From Nocardioides alpinus (lineage in GTDB: Bacteria > Actinomycetota > Actinomycetes > Propionibacteriales > Nocardioidaceae), in NCBI RefSeq assembly GCF_900112035.1, contig NZ_FOKC01000010.1:90951-154950 (forward strand): 64,000 bases of DNA, read 5' to 3'. Position 1 is the first letter of the stretch. Every line of letters begins with the position of its first letter. Made by a program: the position numbers and the translations under genes. Below are positions 59,886-64,000 of this stretch, piece after piece. Below the pieces are notes generated by a model. That model had not been told where the DNA came from, did no database searches, and worked only from the letters and a program-made list of their open reading frames with translations.

Positions 59886-60551
59886 TCATGCACCGCGGAC
59901 GGCGCGGAAGTAGCCCAGCGCCCCGTGGAGCGCCAGGTCGACCTGGTCGCAGCCGGCCTCGCCCAACCAGGCGCGGGCCTCGGCGGAGGTGCACATCGGG
60001 CCGAGGATCCCCGCCCGAGTGCCGGCCCTGCGCAGGGGGACGTAGCGCTGACCTGTGTCGGTGAAGAGCGAGCTGCCGGTGATCACACCGCCCGGAGCGA
60101 GCACGCGCACCATCTCGCCGATCGCGCGGTGCGGGTCGGGGAAGCAGTGCAGTCCGGTGAAGGAGACGACGAGGTCGAAGGTGCCGTCGTCGAAGGGCAG
60201 CTCGCCCACGTCGGCGAGCGCCGGGGTCACCTGGTCGGCGACGCCGAGCCGCTGCGCCGCTGCCTGCGCGCGGTCGAGCATGGTGGTGGAGATGTCGGCC
60301 ACGACGACGTCGAGGCCCTGCCCGGGACGTACGCCCCGCAGCGCCACACCGGACCCGGTCGGGACGTCGAGCACCCGCCCCCCGGCGGGCAGGGTGCCGA
60401 GCTCGGCCGCGGCCTCGTGCAGCAGCGTGAGGTCGCTGCCCATGCCGACCCGCCAAGCGGCCCGTCCGACGGGTCCGGAGTCGACGAGCCAGGGGTAGAC
60501 GTAGGACCACAGCGGGTCCTCGCTCCAGCCGCCGAGCCCGGGCAGCCTCAT
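59886..60551 (-). CDS. Class I SAM-dependent methyltransferase
   Basis: 221 residues. The SAM loop VLDVPTGSGVALRGV has Pro-Thr in place of the usual Gly-Cys; VVADISTTMLDRAQ, FDLVVSFTGLHCFPD and LAPGGVITGS follow in order. The substrate is unknown; it sits in a minus-strand run with the acyl-CoA oxidase-like gene and the hydrolase. Confidence 0.83.
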   Translation of the reverse strand: MRLPGLGGWSEDPLWSYVYPWLVDSGPVGRAAWRVGMGSDLTLLHEAAAELGTLPAGGRVLDVPTGSGVALRGVRPGQGLDVVVADISTTMLDRAQAAAQRLGVADQVTPALADVGELPFDDGTFDLVVSFTGLHCFPDPHRAIGEMVRVLAPGGVITGSSLFTDTGQRYVPLRRAGTRAGILGPMCTSAEARAWLGEAGCDQVDLALHGALGYFRAVRGA

Positions 60552-60564
60552 GTCGGCCCCGGCC

Positions 60565-62613
60565 TCACCCGAGGAGCTCCTCGGCGCGCAGCACCTGCTC
60601 CGGCACGCCGAAGGCGTCCACGAGGTCGACGGCGAGCGGGCGGAGCTTGCGGCACAGCGCGTTGATCTCGCGGCTGATCGCCTTGGAGCGGGCGCTGGAG
60701 AGGCGCCCGTGCTCCATGAACCACGCGCGGTCCGCCTCGATCGTCCTGAGCGCGTGCAGGTCGCAGAGCAGGTTGAGCGCGACCTTGAGGTCGCCGTCGG
60801 GGAGGGCAGCCGTCCTGGCGACGAAGGCCTCGAGCACCAGTCGCTCGGTGTGTGCGCGGGCGGCGGCGATGACGTGGTCCTGCACCCGGGAGAAGACGGC
60901 GCCGGGGTTCATCCCCTGGTCGATGCCGCGCTTGAGGCGGCGTGCGACCCCGCCGATCATGTGCTCCTCGCGGAAGCGCAGCATGGCCAGCTGGTAGTTC
61001 GGGTCGAGCAGACCGGCCTCCTGGTCCCAGGTGTCGCCCCCGGGGAGCAGGTCGCGCACGGACTGGACGAGCTTGTGCACCGCGGTGCGCTCGACGACCG
61101 TCTCGACCGCCAGGCCGGCCACGAAGCGGGCCATGCCGAGCTGGTCCATGTCCTCGAACTCGCCGGCGTAGTCGGTCAGCAGGCCCTTGGCGACGAGCTG
61201 GAGCAGGACGTGGTTGTCGCCCTCGAAGGAGGTGAAGACGTCGGTGTCGGCCTTCAGCGCGGTGAAGCGGTTCTTGCTGATGTAGCCGGCGCCGCCGCAC
61301 GCCTCGCGGCACTCCTGGATCGTCGCAGTCGCGTGCCAGGTGCCGAGCGCCTTCGTGCCGGCGGCCCGGGACTCGAGCATCCGGCGGGCGTGCTCGTCGT
61401 TGCCCGCCTCGGTCGGCCCGGGGCCGGAGAAGACCTCGTGCAGCTGGTCCGCGACGACCTCCTGCGCGAAGTGGAGGGCGTACGTCCTCGCGATGAGCGG
61501 GAAGAGCCGACGCTGGTGCATGCCGTAATCGAGGAGCAGCTGCTCCTCGTCGGTCGAGGTGGCCTCGAACTGGCGGCGGCGCGCGGCGTAGCGGGTGGCG
61601 ATGGTCAGCGCGACCTTGGACGCGTTGATGCCGGCACCACCGACGCAGACACGTCCCTGGACGAGGGTGCCGAGCATCGTGAAGAACCGCTTGCTGGGGT
61701 TGTCGATCGGCGAGAGGTAGCGGCCCTCGGGCGTCACCTCGGCGAACTGGTTGAGCAGCGCGGTGCGCGGCACCCGCACGCCGTCGAACCAGATGCGGCC
61801 GTTGTCCACGCCGTTGAGGCCCATCTTGGGCCCGCAGTCCTCGATGCGTACGCCCTCGAGCACCCGCCCGCCCTCGCGGATCGGGACGACGAACGCGTGC
61901 ACCCCGTGGCGTACGCCGTCGACCTCGAGCTGCGCGAAGACCGCAGCGAGCGCGGCGTGGGCGGCGGCGTTGCCGATGTAGTCCTTGCGGCTCTCGTCGT
62001 CCGGGGTCGTGATCACGAACTCCTCGGTGGCGGCGTCGTACGTCGCGACGGTGCCGAGGGCCTGCACGTTGGAGCCGTGCCCGGACTCGGTCATCGCGAA
62101 GCAGCCCATGGTGCGGCCACTGACGAGGTCGGCGAGGTGGGCGTCGTGGTGGGTCCTGGTGCCGAGCTGGAGGATCGCGCCGCCGAACAGGCCGAACTGC
62201 ACGCCGACCTTGACCAGCACCGAGAGGTCCCCGAAGGCGAGGGTCTCGAAGGCGGCGATCGAGGCGCCGATGTCGCCACCACCGCCGTACTCCTCGGGGA
62301 AGCCCATCCCGGTCTGGCCGGTCCCGGCCATCATCACCACCACGTCCTTCACGCGCTCGCGGAAGTCGGCGGTGGACATCTCCTCCTCGTCGAGGAGGAT
62401 CTGCGCGTGCTCGGCGAGGTTGGCGCGCACGAGGTCACGGACCTCGGCGTAGCGGCCGTCGAGCACGGCCCGGAGCGCGTCCACGTCGACCTCGGGCTGG
62501 CGGTAACCCTTCGCGTCCGCGTGGACGGCGTCCTCGTCGACGGTGACCGCGTCCTTCTCGGGCACGACGGTGGGCATCTCGTCGGTGATGGGCGCTGCCT
62601 CGTTGGTGGCCAT
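60565..62613 (-). CDS. Acyl-CoA dehydrogenase, acyl-CoA oxidase-like
   Basis: 682 residues, much longer than ordinary acyl-CoA dehydrogenases (~380). FAMTESGHGSNVQALGT and ECREACGGAGYISKNRF resemble peroxisomal acyl-CoA oxidases, and FTSFEGDNHVLLQLVAKGLL holds the catalytic glutamate of that type. It oxidises acyl-CoA at the alpha-beta bond with FAD. Whether oxygen or ETF takes the electrons is not decided by sequence reading. TACCTT lies 6 nt before the ATG. Confidence 0.88.
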   Translation of the reverse strand: MATNEAAPITDEMPTVVPEKDAVTVDEDAVHADAKGYRQPEVDVDALRAVLDGRYAEVRDLVRANLAEHAQILLDEEEMSTADFRERVKDVVVMMAGTGQTGMGFPEEYGGGGDIGASIAAFETLAFGDLSVLVKVGVQFGLFGGAILQLGTRTHHDAHLADLVSGRTMGCFAMTESGHGSNVQALGTVATYDAATEEFVITTPDDESRKDYIGNAAAHAALAAVFAQLEVDGVRHGVHAFVVPIREGGRVLEGVRIEDCGPKMGLNGVDNGRIWFDGVRVPRTALLNQFAEVTPEGRYLSPIDNPSKRFFTMLGTLVQGRVCVGGAGINASKVALTIATRYAARRRQFEATSTDEEQLLLDYGMHQRRLFPLIARTYALHFAQEVVADQLHEVFSGPGPTEAGNDEHARRMLESRAAGTKALGTWHATATIQECREACGGAGYISKNRFTALKADTDVFTSFEGDNHVLLQLVAKGLLTDYAGEFEDMDQLGMARFVAGLAVETVVERTAVHKLVQSVRDLLPGGDTWDQEAGLLDPNYQLAMLRFREEHMIGGVARRLKRGIDQGMNPGAVFSRVQDHVIAAARAHTERLVLEAFVARTAALPDGDLKVALNLLCDLHALRTIEADRAWFMEHGRLSSARSKAISREINALCRKLRPLAVDLVDAFGVPEQVLRAEELLG

Positions 62614-62619
62614 TCTCCA

Positions 62620-62641
62620 AAGGTAGCGATGGGGGTAGGTT
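62620..62641. promoter_or_regulatory. Divergent leaderless promoters, acyl-CoA oxidase-like / sulfotransferase
   Basis: Minus TACCTT (62625-62620), 6 nt before ATG 62613; plus TAGGTT (62636-62641), 7 nt before ATG 62649. The start codons are 36 bp apart. Confidence 0.55.
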
Positions 62642-62648
62642 CTCGGCG

Positions 62649-63512
62649 ATGAACGTGTCCGAGCCCACCCCGCTGGGCGAGATGGCCTACAACTACGCCG
62701 TCGTCGGGGTCCAGAAGGGCGGTACGTCGACGCTCGCGGTGACGCTCAACCAGCACCGCCTGGTGTGCCAGCCGCCGGACAAGGAACGCCACTACTTCGA
62801 CGACGAGACCGTCGACTGGTCGGCGCCCGACTACGCCCGCGACTATGCGGCCCCGCGCCGGGCGCCGATCCACCGCCTGGTCGGCGATGCCACGCCCACG
62901 TACCTCTACTGGCCGCGGGCGCTTGAGCGGATGCGCGCGTACGACCCCGGCATGCCGCTCATCGCGGTGTTCCGCGACCCGCTCGAGCGGTTGTTCTCGC
63001 ACTGGGTGATGCTGCGCTCGCGCAACCTCGCCTGGCCCGACTGGCCGGACTTCCTCACCGAGTGGGCGCACACCTCACTGCCCGACGCCGTGCCCACCGA
63101 CGTACGCACGATGCGGTGGCGGCACATGACCGGGCTGGCCCGCGGGTTCTACGGCGAGCAGCTGCAGCGCGGCTTCGAGCTGTTCCCCCGCCAGCAGTGG
63201 CTGCTGCTCGAGATGCGCGACATGCTGGGGAACTTCGAGCAGACCGTCCACCGCACCACCGACTTCCTCGAGCTGCCGCGCTTCGAGCGAGTGCCGCCGC
63301 TGAAGAACTGGCACGCCGGGGCCGACCAGATCCCCGGGACCGCACCCACCGCGGACGACCTCGAGCGGATCGCCGAGCTGTACGCCAAGGACCTCGCGCT
63401 CTTCGAGGAGCTGTCCGGCATCGACACCTCGGCGTGGCCGACGCGGCTGGTCCTCGACGGCGACCTCGATCCCGGCGAGCTCGCCGCGAGGTTCGCCCGC
63501 AAGGTCAGGTGA
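62649..63512 (+). CDS. Sulfotransferase-family protein
   Basis: 287 residues. The PAPS loop is YAVVGVQKGGTSTLAVTL; the 3'-phosphate block is LIAVFRDPLERLFSHWVML; DKERHYFDDE lies between them. It resembles heparan-sulfate-type sulfotransferases in layout. The acceptor is probably a cell-surface sugar. It is the second sulfotransferase in the window. Confidence 0.87.
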   Translation: MNVSEPTPLGEMAYNYAVVGVQKGGTSTLAVTLNQHRLVCQPPDKERHYFDDETVDWSAPDYARDYAAPRRAPIHRLVGDATPTYLYWPRALERMRAYDPGMPLIAVFRDPLERLFSHWVMLRSRNLAWPDWPDFLTEWAHTSLPDAVPTDVRTMRWRHMTGLARGFYGEQLQRGFELFPRQQWLLLEMRDMLGNFEQTVHRTTDFLELPRFERVPPLKNWHAGADQIPGTAPTADDLERIAELYAKDLALFEELSGIDTSAWPTRLVLDGDLDPGELAARFARKVR

Positions 63513-63514
63513 AT

Positions 63515-63549
63515 CGCGCGCCCCTACCCACGACCCGTCGCAACGGGGG

Positions 63550-63562
<13 letters not shown>
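63515..63562. terminator. Bidirectional terminator hairpin
   Basis: CGCGCGCCCCT (63515-63525) pairs perfectly with AGGGGCGCGCG (63552-63562), with an inner CCGT/ACGG stem. It separates convergent sulfotransferase and NlpC/P60 genes and includes the last codons of the latter. Confidence 0.8.

Positions 63563-64000
<438 letters not shown>

Overview
The window is bacterial chromosome from a high-GC actinobacterium (about 70% GC by eye), most likely a Nocardioides-type member of the Propionibacteriales. The gene families support this: Lsr2, DisA, a BldN-type sigma factor with its RsbN-like partner, the 33-residue bS22 ribosomal protein, a coenzyme-F420-associated metalloprotease, and many TAnnnT -10 hexamers placed 6-8 nt before a start codon (leaderless transcripts). 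No rRNA, tRNA, prophage, insertion sequence or CRISPR locus was recognised. About 66 protein genes are supported, two of them cut by the window edges.

Layout. 1-24 kb resembles the M. tuberculosis Rv0495c-Rv0508 neighbourhood: glutaredoxin, SerB1-like HAD phosphatase, PlsC-like acyltransferase, atypical epimerase, bS22, excisionase-type HTH protein, ProC, sugar-isomerase-fold protein, Ppx, and the Cys-rich Rv0495c-like protein. Into it are set bldN-rsbN, a membrane glycosyltransferase, an AcuC-like deacetylase, a TetR-controlled membrane operon, proline dehydrogenase, an ABC exporter with its own TetR gene, a methyltransferase and a LacI regulator. 21.8-59 kb follows the Rv3585-Rv3628 order: radA, disA, membrane protein, mutY, clpC, lsr2, coaX, nadC, nadB, panD, panC, DUF2520, (8-9 kb insertion), DUF3180, folK, folB, folP, folE, ftsH, hpt, tilS, metalloprotease, dacB, ppa. 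Then come lon, an alpha/beta hydrolase, a methyltransferase, an acyl-CoA oxidase-like enzyme, a sulfotransferase and an NlpC/P60 hydrolase cut at the right edge.

How the genes fit together. The backbone handles DNA repair and c-di-AMP (radA, disA, mutY), protein quality control (clpC, ftsH, lon), nucleoid structure (lsr2), and NAD, pantothenate/CoA and folate synthesis. The insertion between DUF2520 and DUF3180 carries a PadR/HAAS pair, two glycosyltransferases and a sulfotransferase (probable surface-glycan work), and an osmoprotectant ABC transporter split over two strands from overlapping promoters.

The most unusual content is intergenic. Two mirrored arrays of a 32-bp repeat (26178-26452 and 59088-59300) lie beside the AAA+ protease genes clpC and lon. 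Each has a tandem left arm and an inverted tandem right arm with the same period. At least three further small repeat families recur: a 97-bp element (two copies), a ~60-bp hairpin element abutting stop codons (three copies, one of them read into the C-terminus of NadC), and a pair of 48-bp palindromes. Back-to-back leaderless promoters with start codons only 4 to 36 bp apart, ClgR-like boxes before clpC and lon, and a RecA-NDp-type damage promoter before radA are also visible.
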